Shown: positions 47,029-58,110, counted from the first letter of the stretch. The stretch: 64,000 bases of DNA from Vibrio metoecus (GCF_000696385.1 NZ_JJMN01000030.1:1-64000), one strand, 5' to 3'. Notes: generated by a model not told the origin, from the letters alone. Numbers and translations: made by a program.

Positions 47029-49358
47029 CAAGAAAAAGTAGTAACAAGCCGCGCACCCGCAAAGCGCGCAGTGGCAAAAGTGCCTCCTCCTCCAAGCTGC
47101 GAGTTTGGCTCGGGAGGATTTGGGGCATCAGTTGGAAAATGGCACTGGCGCTAGCAGCCGTGTTGGTTTTTATTGGTATCTATCTCGATTCGATGATCAA
47201 ACAGCGCTTTGAAGGGCAGTTGTTTGATTTGCCAACCGTGGTGTATGCGCGCATTTTGACGCTTGAGCCCGGTAACAGCCTCAGTTTGCAAGAACTGCGT
47301 AATGAGCTCGATGTCCTCAATTACCGCAAAGTGTCACAACCCCGTTTTCCCGGCGAATACTCTTCTTCTTCCACCCGAATTGAGCTGATCCGTCGTCCGT
47401 TTGAGTTCGCCGATGGCCCTGAGCCGGATCGTCGCGTCATGCTCACTTTTGATGGCAGTGGTTTGAACAAAATCGAATCATTAGAGCAAAAACGTGAGCT
47501 AGGCTATCTGCGGTTAGAGCCGAAGTTGATGGGGATGCTGGAAAAAGACTCACCGGAGCAGCGACTCTTTTTACGTCGCGAGCAATTTCCTGAAGTGTTG
47601 GTGGATGCGCTATTGGTGACCGAAGATCGTGAGTTTTATCAGCATGATGGCGTATCTCCGATGGCGATTGGCCGAGCTATGGTGGTCAACCTCAAAGCGG
47701 GGCGCACGGTGCAAGGGGGCAGTACCTTAACTCAGCAGCTTGCCAAGAATATTTTCCTTTCTAGCGATCGCACCTTGTGGCGTAAGCTGCGTGAAGCCTA
47801 TATGGCGCTGATCATCGATTATCGTTACAGCAAAGATCGCATTCTTGAAGCCTATCTTAACGAAGTTTATTTAGGGCAAAGTGGCGCAGATGCGATCCAC
47901 GGTTTTGGTCTGGCCTCACGGCTCTATTTTGGTCAGCCGCTGCAAGAGCTACGGATTGATCAATTGGCATTGTTGGTCGGCATGGTTAAAGGACCTTCTT
48001 ATTACAATCCGATGCGTTTTGCCGAGCGCGCTCGTGAGCGACGCGATCTGGTGCTCAAGTTGATGATGGAGCACGATATTCTGACCGCGCAAGAGTACCA
48101 ACAGGCGGTGACTCGTCCGTTAGATGTGCAGAAAACTGCGCAAATTGCCGGTCGTCAGCCTGCTTATTTCCAACAAGTCTCGATTGAGCTAAAAGAAAAA
48201 CTGGGTGACAAATTCAAAGCCGACTCTGGGTTGCGAGTGTTTACTTCGCTCGATCCGGTTTCGCAGTCCAAACTGGAGCAAGCGATCCACGATCAGATCC
48301 CGCAATTAGCAAAAACCGCAGGCAAAGATCTCGAAGCTGCGGCGATTGCGGTGGATCGTCACAGTGGGGAAATTCGCGCCATGGTTGGCGGTAAGCGCAC
48401 GGGTTACGATGGTTTTAACCGCGTGCTTAATGCCAGCCGACAAATCGGATCTCTGGTCAAGCCTGCGGTCTATCTCACGGCGCTAACTCATCCGGATCAA
48501 TACAATCTGGCCACGACACTGGAAGATAAACCGATCACTTTAAAAGGCAGTGAAGGCACAGCGTGGACACCGAGAAACTACGATCGAAAATACCGTGGTG
48601 AAGTGCCACTTTATTTGGCGCTCGCTCAATCACTCAATGTGCCGACCGTGGCTTTGGGGATGAAACTTGGGATTGATCAAGTCTCAGCAACCTTGGGTAA
48701 GCTCGGCGTGAATCGCGACGAAATTCGCCCTGTCCCTTCGATGTTGCTCGGTTCATTCTCACTCACGCCATATCAAGTGGCGCAGATGTACCAAACGTTG
48801 ACCAATTCCGGCAAAAAAGCCCCGCTGTCAGCGCTACGTTCTGTGCTCGATTTGGAAGGCAATGTGCTGTATGAATCCCTACCCAAAGTGTCACAAGCGG
48901 TCGATCAGCAAGCAGCATGGCTCACCACTTATGCGATGAAGCAAGGTGTACAAGAAGGCACCGGACGTTACTTGAATGCGCAGTTCAGCAGTGCTGCGTT
49001 GGCGGGCAAAACTGGCACCACCAACGATAACCGAGACAGTTGGTTTGTAGGGGTGGATGGCCGCGAAGTGACCACGATTTGGCTTGGCCGTGATGATAAC
49101 CAACCGACCAAGCTCACTGGCGCAAGTGGTGCATTGCGGGTATATGCTCAGTATTTGAAATACCGAATTCCTGAGCGATTACAGTTGCCGTGGCCGGAGG
49201 GGATCACCACTTTCGGATTTGCGAAACAAGCTCAAGGTGGATTAACGCTCGACTGTGATAACGCGTTTAAACTACCAATCTGGGATAATCAGCAGCAGTT
49301 AAAACAGCAGTGTGAAAACCGCCCGACCGAATGGCTGAAAAAGCTTTTCCCTTGGTAG
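47025..49358 (+). CDS. mrcB: Penicillin-binding protein 1B (bifunctional transglycosylase/transpeptidase)
   Basis: 777 residues. A basic cytoplasmic N terminus, one transmembrane helix (about 37-57), a UB2H region, then the GT51 domain with TEDREFYQHDG near residue 199 and GGSTLTQQLAKN. The transpeptidase domain has SLVK (about 475), SLN (about 535) and KTG (about 661). It polymerises and crosslinks peptidoglycan in the periplasm. Translation is coupled to hrpB by an ATGA overlap. Confidence 0.97.
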   Translation: MTRKSSNKPRTRKARSGKSASSSKLRVWLGRIWGISWKMALALAAVLVFIGIYLDSMIKQRFEGQLFDLPTVVYARILTLEPGNSLSLQELRNELDVLNYRKVSQPRFPGEYSSSSTRIELIRRPFEFADGPEPDRRVMLTFDGSGLNKIESLEQKRELGYLRLEPKLMGMLEKDSPEQRLFLRREQFPEVLVDALLVTEDREFYQHDGVSPMAIGRAMVVNLKAGRTVQGGSTLTQQLAKNIFLSSDRTLWRKLREAYMALIIDYRYSKDRILEAYLNEVYLGQSGADAIHGFGLASRLYFGQPLQELRIDQLALLVGMVKGPSYYNPMRFAERARERRDLVLKLMMEHDILTAQEYQQAVTRPLDVQKTAQIAGRQPAYFQQVSIELKEKLGDKFKADSGLRVFTSLDPVSQSKLEQAIHDQIPQLAKTAGKDLEAAAIAVDRHSGEIRAMVGGKRTGYDGFNRVLNASRQIGSLVKPAVYLTALTHPDQYNLATTLEDKPITLKGSEGTAWTPRNYDRKYRGEVPLYLALAQSLNVPTVALGMKLGIDQVSATLGKLGVNRDEIRPVPSMLLGSFSLTPYQVAQMYQTLTNSGKKAPLSALRSVLDLEGNVLYESLPKVSQAVDQQAAWLTTYAMKQGVQEGTGRYLNAQFSSAALAGKTGTTNDNRDSWFVGVDGREVTTIWLGRDDNQPTKLTGASGALRVYAQYLKYRIPERLQLPWPEGITTFGFAKQAQGGLTLDCDNAFKLPIWDNQQQLKQQCENRPTEWLKKLFPW

Positions 49359-49485
49359 GCTAGTGATAAGAGTCATCGATGATAGGCAGTACAGCGATTT
49401 ATCATTGACCTAAAACTTCAAGTTGTTTGGCTGAATTTAGGTGTTTATAGTGGTTTGATTCTTAAGGATTTAGAGGGTAACTCAC

Positions 49486-51780
49486 GTGATGAAATGGGCG
49501 GTGTCATTCAGCGTTGTGTTCGGAGTATTACTTGCTCCGTTGGCGTTGGCGCAAGAAAGCAATGCTCAGGCAGCTCAGCGCCCTAAAATCGCGTTAGTGC
49601 TGGCGGGTGGTGGTGCGAAAGGTGCGGCGCATATGGGCGTGCTAAGAGCGCTGGAAGAGCTCCACGTTCCCGTCGATATCATCACAGGAACCAGTATGGG
49701 CGCTTATGTCGGAGGTTTATATGCCACTGGCATGAGCGCAGAAGAGATCGAAGCACTGATATACAGCGTGGATTGGAACCGTGGGTATCGCGATCGCGTT
49801 GATCGTAGCCAACGTCGAGTACGTGACAAAGAGTACGAAGATCGCTACCAAATCACCACGGATCTTGGTTTACATTGGGGGGAAGTGCGCGCCCCGAAAG
49901 GCGTGGTGCAAGGACAAAACATGCTGCGCATGTTGCGTGAAACCACAGGCAATTTGCCCGCTTTTGATTCTTTTGACCAGTTGGTGATCCCTTATCGTGC
50001 CGTCGCGACCGATATCATCCATCTACAAGAAGTCGTGCTTGATAAAGGTTTTTTAGTCGATGCGATGATGGCCAGTATGTCAGTGCCAGGGGCGTTACCT
50101 CCTTACGAGATTGATGGTTTATGGTTGGTGGACGGTGGTGTCACCAACAATATGCCAGTGGATATAGCTCGTGCGATGGGAGCCGATATTATCATCGCGG
50201 TAGACATCAGCACTGATTACAAATCCCAAGAAGACTTCACTAATCTGTTTACGGTGGCCGATCAGCTATCCAATTATCTTGTTCGTCGTAGCACCGAAAA
50301 GCAGAGTGACAACCTGACTGAGCAGGATCTGCTGTTGCGTCCTCAGGTGGGAAAAATGGAAACCACCGAGTTTGATAAAATGCCTGATGCTTTTGCGATG
50401 GGCTATCAGGTCGCGATGGATAACCAAGCCTTTTTACAGAAAATCGCCTTAAGTTCAGCACAATACCAAAACTACATCGATGCCAAAGAAGAGCGCCGTA
50501 AAACGTTGCGTTATGGTGATAATGTTAAAGTTGACGAAATTGTTCTGCAAAACAATACCCACTACAGCGATCTGCTATTACTGAACCGACTCAATTTAGA
50601 ACCCGCGCAAAAGCTCAGCACCGAAGAGATTGAAACCAGTATCGAAGATCTTTATGCGTTAGATCGGTTCGAGCTGGTACGTTATCAATACGAGCAGCAA
50701 CAAGACACAGAACAGCTAGTGATCGATGTTCGCGAAAAGTCGTGGGGGCCGAATTACGTTAACTTTCGCTTCTTTCTGGAAGATGATTTTGAAACCGAAA
50801 GCCAATATGCTTTGGGAGTTTCTACCAATTTTACCGACATCAATTCGCATGGTGCGGAATTGGCTCTCAATATGGATATGGGAACCGACAAACTGATTGA
50901 AGCAGAACTCTATTCTCCTTTGCTATCGGGACAAAAAACCTTTACTACGGCTTCGCTGCGTTACAGTAATGAACGACGCAATGCCCCGATTGCCGGATTT
51001 GAAGATACGTCACTCAGTGCGACCGAAAATTACTTACCGATCACCTATTCAGAGTGGATAGGGGAGATTGCACTCGGTTATCAAATTGAGTTGTGGCGAG
51101 AAATCAAACTCGGTACACGCTACAGTAAGGGCAATGGGCGAGCATCCTCGTTACCGGCATTTGGCGATTTTTCATTTGATCGGCGTGGAGTATTTTTCGA
51201 TTATCGACACGACACTTTGGACGATTTCAGCTTGCCACAACAAGGTGTCTATTTTGATTTGGAATATCTGATCTCCAGAGACAGCTTTGAGGGTAGTAAT
51301 CCACTGTCGAATGATGCGCTCTCTTCGGATACGGTGTACGAACTTTCCGGACGATTTGTCGCTGCGCAGACCATTTCGCGCCATACTTTAGTCGCAAATC
51401 TTGATCTTGGTGTGGTGAAGAGTAAGCACTCATCGACCCCGATAGATCCGAAAAGTATCGGTGGTTTTCTTAATTTGTCCGGCATCCCGCGTAACAGCTT
51501 GATAGGTCAAAACAAAGTGTACGGAAATCTGGTTTACCGCTACCGTTGGTTTGATAATGATTTTGGAATGTTCACCTCGCCGGTCTACCTTGGTGCTTCG
51601 ATAGAATATGGCGGCGTATGGTCAGATACTAACCTGAGTTTGCAAGACGCACCGTTATATGCCGCGGGTTCAGTCTTTGCTGGAGTCAATTCACCGATTG
51701 GGCCGATTATGTTTGGGTACGGGCGTACCGAACAGAATTATGACTCGTTTTATTTCATTATTGGCACCACATTTAAGTAA
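49486..51780 (+). CDS. Patatin-like phospholipase, predicted type Vd autotransporter
   Basis: 764 residues. The signal peptide ends near ALAQ. The patatin domain has the oxyanion loop GGGAKG (41-46), nucleophile S70 in GTSMG and catalytic D216 in VDGGVTNN. A POTRA-like region (about 345-415, starting DEIVLQNN) is followed by a roughly 330-residue C-terminal beta-barrel of the BamA/Omp85 type (alternating aromatic strands, RGVFFDYRHDTLDDF). That order is the PlpD class. The GTG at 49486 precedes an in-frame ATG 49489; GAGGG is upstream. Confidence 0.9.
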   Translation: MMKWAVSFSVVFGVLLAPLALAQESNAQAAQRPKIALVLAGGGAKGAAHMGVLRALEELHVPVDIITGTSMGAYVGGLYATGMSAEEIEALIYSVDWNRGYRDRVDRSQRRVRDKEYEDRYQITTDLGLHWGEVRAPKGVVQGQNMLRMLRETTGNLPAFDSFDQLVIPYRAVATDIIHLQEVVLDKGFLVDAMMASMSVPGALPPYEIDGLWLVDGGVTNNMPVDIARAMGADIIIAVDISTDYKSQEDFTNLFTVADQLSNYLVRRSTEKQSDNLTEQDLLLRPQVGKMETTEFDKMPDAFAMGYQVAMDNQAFLQKIALSSAQYQNYIDAKEERRKTLRYGDNVKVDEIVLQNNTHYSDLLLLNRLNLEPAQKLSTEEIETSIEDLYALDRFELVRYQYEQQQDTEQLVIDVREKSWGPNYVNFRFFLEDDFETESQYALGVSTNFTDINSHGAELALNMDMGTDKLIEAELYSPLLSGQKTFTTASLRYSNERRNAPIAGFEDTSLSATENYLPITYSEWIGEIALGYQIELWREIKLGTRYSKGNGRASSLPAFGDFSFDRRGVFFDYRHDTLDDFSLPQQGVYFDLEYLISRDSFEGSNPLSNDALSSDTVYELSGRFVAAQTISRHTLVANLDLGVVKSKHSSTPIDPKSIGGFLNLSGIPRNSLIGQNKVYGNLVYRYRWFDNDFGMFTSPVYLGASIEYGGVWSDTNLSLQDAPLYAAGSVFAGVNSPIGPIMFGYGRTEQNYDSFYFIIGTTFK

Positions 51781-52044
51781 CCAAAGTGAGCGACTAAGGC
51801 GTATTGGGCGCTTTTCACTCAGTGAGAAAGCTAAAACTTTAGTCTCAAGTTGCTATGTTGGTCAAAATGATGAGATTTTAATTTATCGTTAAACTTGCTA
51901 TTCTGACGCCCACAGTTTGGCCTCTATGGCGCTGTTTCTCAGTCAATTTGAGTGAAAACAAGGGCTAGGGAGAGCCAAGTTTCCAAGGATGTTCGCTCGT
52001 ATTTTTATAATCAACTGAGTGAACCGCAATGAGAGGAAAAAGTC
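51781..52044. other. Intergenic gap before acnB
   Basis: 264 bases. I see an imperfect GTGAGCG...CGCTTTTCAC pairing near 51786-51821 that might terminate the patatin transcript, and a TATTCT (about 51899) as a weak -10 candidate for acnB. This would give a leader above 100 nt. No gene is supported. Confidence 0.4.
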
Positions 52045-54642
52045 GTGCTTGAAGCCTACCGTAAACACGTCGCAGAGCGTGCCGCTGAAGGAGTTGTACC
52101 TAAACCCCTAGATGCAGAGCAAGTCGCAGGACTTGTAGAACTTCTGAAAAATCCCCCACAAGGTGAAGAAGCTTTTATTCTTGACCTACTTGAAAATCGA
52201 ATTCCTCCTGGTGTTGATGAAGCGGCTTACGTGAAAGCGGGTTTCTTGACTGCTGTAACCAAAGGACAAGTGACATCGCCTCTGGTGAGTCGTGAAAAAG
52301 CGGCAGAGCTACTGGGTACGATGCAAGGCGGTTACAACATTGAACCGCTGATTGAATTACTTGACGATAATGCACTCGCGCCAATTGCTGCGAAAGCGTT
52401 ATCTCATACCTTATTGATGTTTGATAACTTCTACGATGTAGAAGAAAAAGCCAAGGCGGGTAATGCATTCGCCAAGCAAGTGCTGCAATCTTGGGCTGAT
52501 GCTGAATGGTTCCTGTCTAAGCCAGCGTTGGCCGAAAAAGTCACTTTAACCGTATTTAAAGTGACGGGGGAGACCAACACGGACGATCTCTCTCCAGCGC
52601 CGGATGCATGGTCACGTCCTGATATTCCTGTACACGCATTAGCCATGCTGAAAAACGCGCGAGATGGCATTGAGCCGGATGTACCGGGTAAAGTTGGCCC
52701 GATCAAACAGATTGAAGCACTTAAAGCCAAAGGTCACCAACTGGTTTACGTGGGTGATGTGGTCGGTACCGGTTCATCGCGTAAATCTGCAACCAACTCC
52801 GTGTTGTGGTTTATGGGAGACGACATTCCGAACGTACCGAACAAACGTACTGGCGGTTATGTTTTGGGCGGTAAAATTGCCCCAATCTTCTTTAACACGA
52901 TGGAAGATGCTGGCGCGCTGCCGATCGAAGTGGATGTCTCCAAGCTTAATATGGGCGATGTGATCGACGTTTACCCATTCGAAGGCAAAGTGTGTAACCA
53001 CGCGACGGGCGAAGTGTTGGCGACTTTCAAACTGAAAACCGATGTACTGTACGATGAAGTACGTGCGGGCGGCCGTATTCCATTGATCGTTGGACGTGGT
53101 TTGACCGATAAAGCGCGTCACGCGTTAGGTTTGGAAGCATCAAAAGAATTCCGTCGCCCAGTGGCGGTGGCCGATAACGGTAAAGGTTACTCGCTGGCTC
53201 AAAAAATGGTGGGTAAAGCGTGTGGCGTGCAAGGCATTCGCCCAGGTACGTACTGCGAACCTAAGATGACCACTGTGGGTTCGCAAGATACCACAGGCCC
53301 AATGACGCGTGATGAACTGAAAGATTTGGCGTGTTTGGGCTTCTCTGCTGATTTAGTGATGCAGTCTTTCTGCCACACTTCCGCGTATCCTAAACCGGTT
53401 GACGTTCAAACGCATCACACACTGCCGGATTTCATCATGAACCGTGGCGGTGTTTCACTGCGTCCGGGGGATGGTGTTATCCACTCATGGCTAAACCGTA
53501 TGTTGCTACCTGATACAGTTGGTACTGGCGGCGACTCGCATACGCGTTTCCCATTGGGTATTTCTTTCCCTGCGGGTTCTGGTCTGGTGGCGTTTGCGGC
53601 TGCGACTGGGGTAATGCCTCTGGATATGCCGGAGTCGATTCTGGTGCGCTTCAAAGGCAAAATGCAACCTGGGATCACCTTGCGTGATCTGGTGCATGCC
53701 ATCCCTTACTACGGCATCAAACAAGGTCTGCTCACGGTAGAAAAAGCGGGCAAGATCAACGAATTCTCTGGTCGTATTCTGGAGATCGAAGGGGTTGAAC
53801 ACCTGACGGTTGAACAAGCCTTTGAACTTTCCGATGCATCTGCAGAACGTTCTGCGGCAGGTTGTACCGTGAAGCTTTCACAAGCGTCGATTGAAGAGTA
53901 TCTCAACTCGAACATCGTGATGCTGAAGTGGATGATTGCGGAAGGCTATGGCGATCGCCGTACCATTGAACGCCGCATTAAAGCGATGGAAGCGTGGTTA
54001 GCTAACCCTGCATTAATGGAAGCAGACAAAGATGCCGAATACGCGCATGTGATTGAAATTGATCTGGCAGACATCAAAGAGCCTATCTTGTGTGCACCAA
54101 ACGATCCGGATGATGCACGTCTGCTCTCTGAATGTGCGGGTGAAACGATCAATGAAGTGTTCATTGGATCTTGTATGACCAACATTGGTCACTTCCGTGC
54201 AGCAGGCAAACTGCTTGATAAATTCAACGGCCAGTTGAACACACGCCTGTGGGTGGCTCCGCCAACTAAGATGGATCGTGACCAACTGACGGAAGAAGGT
54301 TATTACGGTATTTTTGGTCGCGCTGGGGTGCGTATTGAAACTCCGGGATGTTCGCTGTGTATGGGTAACCAAGCGCGCGTAGCGGACAAAGCAACGGTGA
54401 TGTCAACTTCAACACGTAACTTCCCGAACCGTTTGGGTACTGGTGCTAACGTGTACCTTTCTTCTGCTGAATTAGCGGCAGTGGGAGCGATTCTGGGCCG
54501 CATCCCAAGCGTGGCAGAGTACATGGAGTACGCGAAGCAGATTGATGCGGCGGCAGCGGATACCTACCGTTACCTCAACTTCCACCGTATGGGTCAATAC
54601 ACCAGCAAAGCGGATTCAGTGATTTTCCAAGAACCTGCATAA
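52045..54642 (+). CDS. acnB: Aconitate hydratase B
   Basis: 865 residues, the AcnB domain order with HEAT-like domain first ([16 protein letters not shown]), then the swivel domain ([12 protein letters not shown]) and the iron-sulfur core ([43 protein letters not shown] holding cluster cysteines). It interconverts citrate and isocitrate and acts as an iron-responsive RNA binder in E. coli. GTG start with AGAGGA upstream. Confidence 0.97.
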   Translation: MLEAYRKHVAERAAEGVVPKPLDAEQVAGLVELLKNPPQGEEAFILDLLENRIPPGVDEAAYVKAGFLTAVTKGQVTSPLVSREKAAELLGTMQGGYNIEPLIELLDDNALAPIAAKALSHTLLMFDNFYDVEEKAKAGNAFAKQVLQSWADAEWFLSKPALAEKVTLTVFKVTGETNTDDLSPAPDAWSRPDIPVHALAMLKNARDGIEPDVPGKVGPIKQIEALKAKGHQLVYVGDVVGTGSSRKSATNSVLWFMGDDIPNVPNKRTGGYVLGGKIAPIFFNTMEDAGALPIEVDVSKLNMGDVIDVYPFEGKVCNHATGEVLATFKLKTDVLYDEVRAGGRIPLIVGRGLTDKARHALGLEASKEFRRPVAVADNGKGYSLAQKMVGKACGVQGIRPGTYCEPKMTTVGSQDTTGPMTRDELKDLACLGFSADLVMQSFCHTSAYPKPVDVQTHHTLPDFIMNRGGVSLRPGDGVIHSWLNRMLLPDTVGTGGDSHTRFPLGISFPAGSGLVAFAAATGVMPLDMPESILVRFKGKMQPGITLRDLVHAIPYYGIKQGLLTVEKAGKINEFSGRILEIEGVEHLTVEQAFELSDASAERSAAGCTVKLSQASIEEYLNSNIVMLKWMIAEGYGDRRTIERRIKAMEAWLANPALMEADKDAEYAHVIEIDLADIKEPILCAPNDPDDARLLSECAGETINEVFIGSCMTNIGHFRAAGKLLDKFNGQLNTRLWVAPPTKMDRDQLTEEGYYGIFGRAGVRIETPGCSLCMGNQARVADKATVMSTSTRNFPNRLGTGANVYLSSAELAAVGAILGRIPSVAEYMEYAKQIDAAAADTYRYLNFHRMGQYTSKADSVIFQEPA

Positions 54643-54662
54643 GCAAAGTCATTTGTTTATCT

Positions 54663-54696
54663 AATAAAGCCGCGCTTGTCGCGGCTTTATTTTTTC
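54663..54696 (+). terminator. Intrinsic terminator of acnB
   Basis: Stem AATAAAGCCGCG/CGCGGCTTTATT with loop CTTGT and a T run. Confidence 0.92.
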
Positions 54697-54798
54697 CAGT
54701 CATTTGACTGTCTCCAACCTATGGATCTCACTTGTCTCAATGCCGTGAAGCCGTTTTGCTATATACTCGCGACATGGTTTATCTGTGGAGAGTTCACC

Positions 54799-55170
54799 AT
54801 GGAATTTGAATTTATTAAAAATACCTTGTTGGGTGAGTATTCCGTGCGATGCAGTATGGAGCATCAAATTGTCGGGCGTTGGCTACAAGAAGAGATTGGT
54901 CAAGATCTGGCTAAACTGCATCAAGTTTTTGCATTGATTGAACAAGCCGAGCATTCGCCTGCTCAAGAGTTTCTATGGACAGGGCGAGAGATTTCTCTAC
55001 TGGTGCAGGGCGATGAGATCACGGTGCAAGACAATGCACTTGCTTATGAAAGTGAGCATGAGCTGGAAACGGATTTTTCACTGTACGACAGTGAAAGTGT
55101 CGCAGCCTGTGGGCGAGAGGACTTTATGGCACTCTTGAACCAATGGCAGAGTTTTGTGCATCGAAAATAA
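54799..55170 (+). CDS. yacL: YacL family protein (UPF0231)
   Basis: 123 residues from ATG 54799, with GGAG upstream. MEFEFIKNTLLGEYSVRCSM and the acidic middle (YESEHELETDFSLYD) through CGREDFMALL align with E. coli YacL, which also lies next to acnB. There is no known function. It is an acidic soluble protein with no signal peptide. Confidence 0.87.
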   Translation: MEFEFIKNTLLGEYSVRCSMEHQIVGRWLQEEIGQDLAKLHQVFALIEQAEHSPAQEFLWTGREISLLVQGDEITVQDNALAYESEHELETDFSLYDSESVAACGREDFMALLNQWQSFVHRK

Positions 55171-55214
55171 CTGGCAAGCTCGTTATTTGTTAAAACTTGT
55201 GCGTTATTGTTGGG

Positions 55215-55252
55215 AAAAGGCTGCACCTCATCGGTGCAGCCTTTTGTTTTTT
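55215..55252 (+). terminator. Intrinsic terminator of yacL
   Basis: Stem AAAAGGCTGCACC/GGTGCAGCCTTTT followed by GTTTTTT. Confidence 0.92.
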
Positions 55253-55299
55253 ATTCATCTATTTATCTTTTTGTCTTTAAAAATCATGTGATTAAAAAC

Positions 55300-55317
55300 T
55301 TGGCACGCCACTTGGAT
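55300..55317 (+). promoter_or_regulatory. Likely sigma-54 (RpoN) promoter of glnK-amtB
   Basis: TTGGCACG, four bases, TTGGAT, close to the consensus TTGGCACG-N4-TTGC. The -24 element is perfect. The -12 element has GG where GC is usual. It lies about 40 nt before the glnK ATG, and glnK-amtB is a classical NtrC/sigma-54 target. No NtrC site was confirmed. Confidence 0.65.
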
Positions 55318-55326
55318 AATGAATAG

Positions 55327-55695
<369 letters not shown>

Positions 55696-55718
55696 TTTCA
55701 AGGATGGGAGATTTGATT

Positions 55719-56948
55719 ATGGAACTATCAACGACAGTGACAGAGTTGCGCTACGCACTCGACACCTTTTTCTTCCTGATTTCAGGAGCCCTAGTCATGT
55801 GGATGGCTGCTGGGTTTGCCATGCTCGAAGCAGGATTGGTTCGCTCTAAGAACACCACCGAAATTTTGACGAAAAACTTTGTTCTGTACGCGATTGCTTG
55901 TACCACTTATTTAATCGTTGGCTACAACATCATGTATGTCGATAACAGCGAAGGGGGTTGGCTACCTTCGATTGGTGCGCTGATTGGTTCACAAGCCGAC
56001 GGTGCGGATCACTCTTTGGAGTCAGACTTTTTCTTCCAAGTCGTGTTTGTGGCAACCGCGATGTCCGTGGTATCCGGTGCGGTGGCTGAACGAATGAAAC
56101 TTTGGGCATTTTTGATTTTCTCTGCGATTTTGACGGCGTTCATTTACCCAATGGAAGGTTACTGGACTTGGGGTGGCGGTTTCCTTTCTGCGGCTGGTTT
56201 TAGCGATTTTGCGGGTTCAGGCATCGTACATTTAGCCGGCGCTTCTGCGGCATTAGCCGGTGTACTTTTGCTAGGCGCGCGTAAGGGTAAATATGGCAAA
56301 AATGGCGAAATTTACCCAATTCCAGGCTCAAACATGCCATTAGCTACCTTAGGTACCTTCATCTTGTGGTTTGGATGGTTTGGTTTTAACGGTGGCTCAC
56401 AGCTGATGTTATCGGATTTTGAAAACGCCACCTCCGTCGGTAAGATTTTCCTCAATACTAATGCCGCTGCCGCGGCGGGTTCTATCGCCGCACTGTTGGT
56501 GTGTAAAACAACTTGGGGTAAAGCAGACCTGACGATGGTACTCAACGGTGCTTTGGCTGGCTTAGTGGCGATTACCGCTGATCCATTATCTCCATCTCCT
56601 CTATATGCGGTGGCGATTGGTGTGGTTGCCGGTGCTTTGGTGGTGTTTAGCATTATCGCGCTTGATAAAGTCAAAATCGATGATCCAGTGGGGGCGATTT
56701 CCGTTCACGGTGTGTGTGGTTTCTTTGGGTTGATGGTGGTACCGCTGAGCAATGCTGATGCAACCTTTGGTGCACAATTGTTGGGTGCCGCAGTAATCTT
56801 CGCGTGGGTATTTGGGGCAAGCCTACTGGTGTGGGGCGTACTCAAAGCGACGATGGGGATCCGTGTCTCAGAAGAAGAAGAGATGGAAGGGATGGACATG
56901 CACGATTGTGGTGTCGGTGCTTACCCTGAATTCGTGACCGTTAAGTAA
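55719..56948 (+). CDS. amtB: Ammonium transporter AmtB
   Basis: 409 residues from ATG 55719, placed by GGGAG 8 nt upstream; ATG 55704 is directly against its Shine-Dalgarno sequence. About 11 hydrophobic segments. FAMLEAGLVRSKN, the pore twin histidines in IVHLAGASAAL and SVHGVCGFFG, and the FGWFGFNGGS motif are present. It conducts ammonium under nitrogen limitation and is blocked by GlnK. It lies 23 nt after glnK. Confidence 0.96.
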   Translation: MELSTTVTELRYALDTFFFLISGALVMWMAAGFAMLEAGLVRSKNTTEILTKNFVLYAIACTTYLIVGYNIMYVDNSEGGWLPSIGALIGSQADGADHSLESDFFFQVVFVATAMSVVSGAVAERMKLWAFLIFSAILTAFIYPMEGYWTWGGGFLSAAGFSDFAGSGIVHLAGASAALAGVLLLGARKGKYGKNGEIYPIPGSNMPLATLGTFILWFGWFGFNGGSQLMLSDFENATSVGKIFLNTNAAAAAGSIAALLVCKTTWGKADLTMVLNGALAGLVAITADPLSPSPLYAVAIGVVAGALVVFSIIALDKVKIDDPVGAISVHGVCGFFGLMVVPLSNADATFGAQLLGAAVIFAWVFGASLLVWGVLKATMGIRVSEEEEMEGMDMHDCGVGAYPEFVTVK

Positions 56949-56975
56949 CATTTAGTTACCAAGTTCACTTTAGAG

Positions 56976-57003
56976 AACCTGCCCTTTGGGCAGGTTTTTT
57001 ATT
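56976..57003 (+). terminator. Intrinsic terminator of glnK-amtB
   Basis: Stem AACCTGCCC/GGGCAGGTT with loop TTT and a T run. Confidence 0.92.
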
Positions 57004-57029
57004 TCTGCTGATTGTTTTCTTAATAATCA

Positions 57030-57068
57030 TTCTTATAATGCATTGAAACTGATAAACGTTATCATTAG
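57030..57068 (+). promoter_or_regulatory. Fur-box-like operator of fbpABC
   Basis: TGATAA-ACG-TTATCA (57050-57064) is a perfect inverted repeat embedded in GAT/ATT-rich sequence, with a further ATCATTCTTATAAT just upstream. This resembles the GATAATGATAATCATTATC Fur consensus, as expected before an iron importer. Confidence 0.7.
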
Positions 57069-57088
57069 TAATTATAAAGGATTTTAAG

Positions 57089-58102
57089 ATGAAAAAGCTG
57101 CTCACGTTGTCTGCGATTGCTTGTGGTGTACTGGCTCCTTCTGCAATGGCCGCCGAAGAAGTGAATGTTTACTCTTACCGCCAACCGTTTCTGATTGAAC
57201 CTATGTTCCAAGAGTTCACTAAAGAAACGGGCATCAAAGTTAACGTGAAATTTGCTAAGGAAGGGATTGCTGAAAAACTTGCGCAAGAAGGCGAATACAG
57301 CCCTGCTGACGTGATTTTAACCGCCGAATTCAGTCGTCTGTTTGAGCTGACCGAAAAAGGCCTTACTCAACCTCTCGATAGCAAAGTGATTGAAGAAAAC
57401 ATTCCTGCTCAATACCGTGATAGTGGTGATGAGTGGTTTGCTCTCACGCAGCGTACCCGCAGTGTGTACTCCTCTCGCGACCGTATTGGTAAGCTGGGGG
57501 ATGATTTTGATTATATGGATCTGGCGAAACCTGAATTCAAAGGCAAAATTTGTACTCGTAGCGGTAAGCACCCATACAACATTGCCCTAGTGGCTTCTAT
57601 CATTGCTAACCACGGTGAAGCGGAAGCAAAAACTTGGCTAGAGGGAGTAAAGGCGAATCTAGCACGCAAACCGCAAGGCAATGATCGTGACCAAGTTCGC
57701 GCGATCAAAGAAGGCTTGTGTGATGTATCGCTAGGTAACAGCTACTACCTAGGTGCAATGCTTAACGACGAGAAGCAAAAATCGTGGGCAGAAGCGGTGT
57801 ATATCAACTTCCCTGGTCAAAATGCGCAAGGTACGCATGTGAACGTGAGTGGTATGGCGATGGCGAAATACGCTCCAAACCGCGACAACGCTGTTAAGCT
57901 GATGGAGTTTTTGACGGGGGCAACGGCGCAGCAAATGTATGCAGAAGTGAACTACGAATACCCCATTAAAGAGGGCGTAAAGCGTTCCGAATTGGTGACT
58001 TCTTGGGGCGACTTCAAAGCAGATAGCCTGCCTCTTGAGAAAGTAGCGGATAACAATGCTGCTGCGATCAAATTGATCGACGAAGTCAAATTTGACCTGT
58101 AA
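57089..58102 (+). CDS. fbpA: Ferric iron ABC transporter, periplasmic binding protein
   Basis: 337 residues. The signal peptide KKLLTLSAIACGVLAPSAMA is followed by a class II binding protein with VNVYSYRQPFLIEPM and the NSYYLGAML paired tyrosines that coordinate Fe3+ in the FbpA/FutA family. AAGGATTTTAAG precedes the ATG. First gene of a Fur-type fbpABC operon. Confidence 0.95.
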   Translation: MKKLLTLSAIACGVLAPSAMAAEEVNVYSYRQPFLIEPMFQEFTKETGIKVNVKFAKEGIAEKLAQEGEYSPADVILTAEFSRLFELTEKGLTQPLDSKVIEENIPAQYRDSGDEWFALTQRTRSVYSSRDRIGKLGDDFDYMDLAKPEFKGKICTRSGKHPYNIALVASIIANHGEAEAKTWLEGVKANLARKPQGNDRDQVRAIKEGLCDVSLGNSYYLGAMLNDEKQKSWAEAVYINFPGQNAQGTHVNVSGMAMAKYAPNRDNAVKLMEFLTGATAQQMYAEVNYEYPIKEGVKRSELVTSWGDFKADSLPLEKVADNNAAAIKLIDEVKFDL

Positions 58103-58110
58103 GTAAAATC

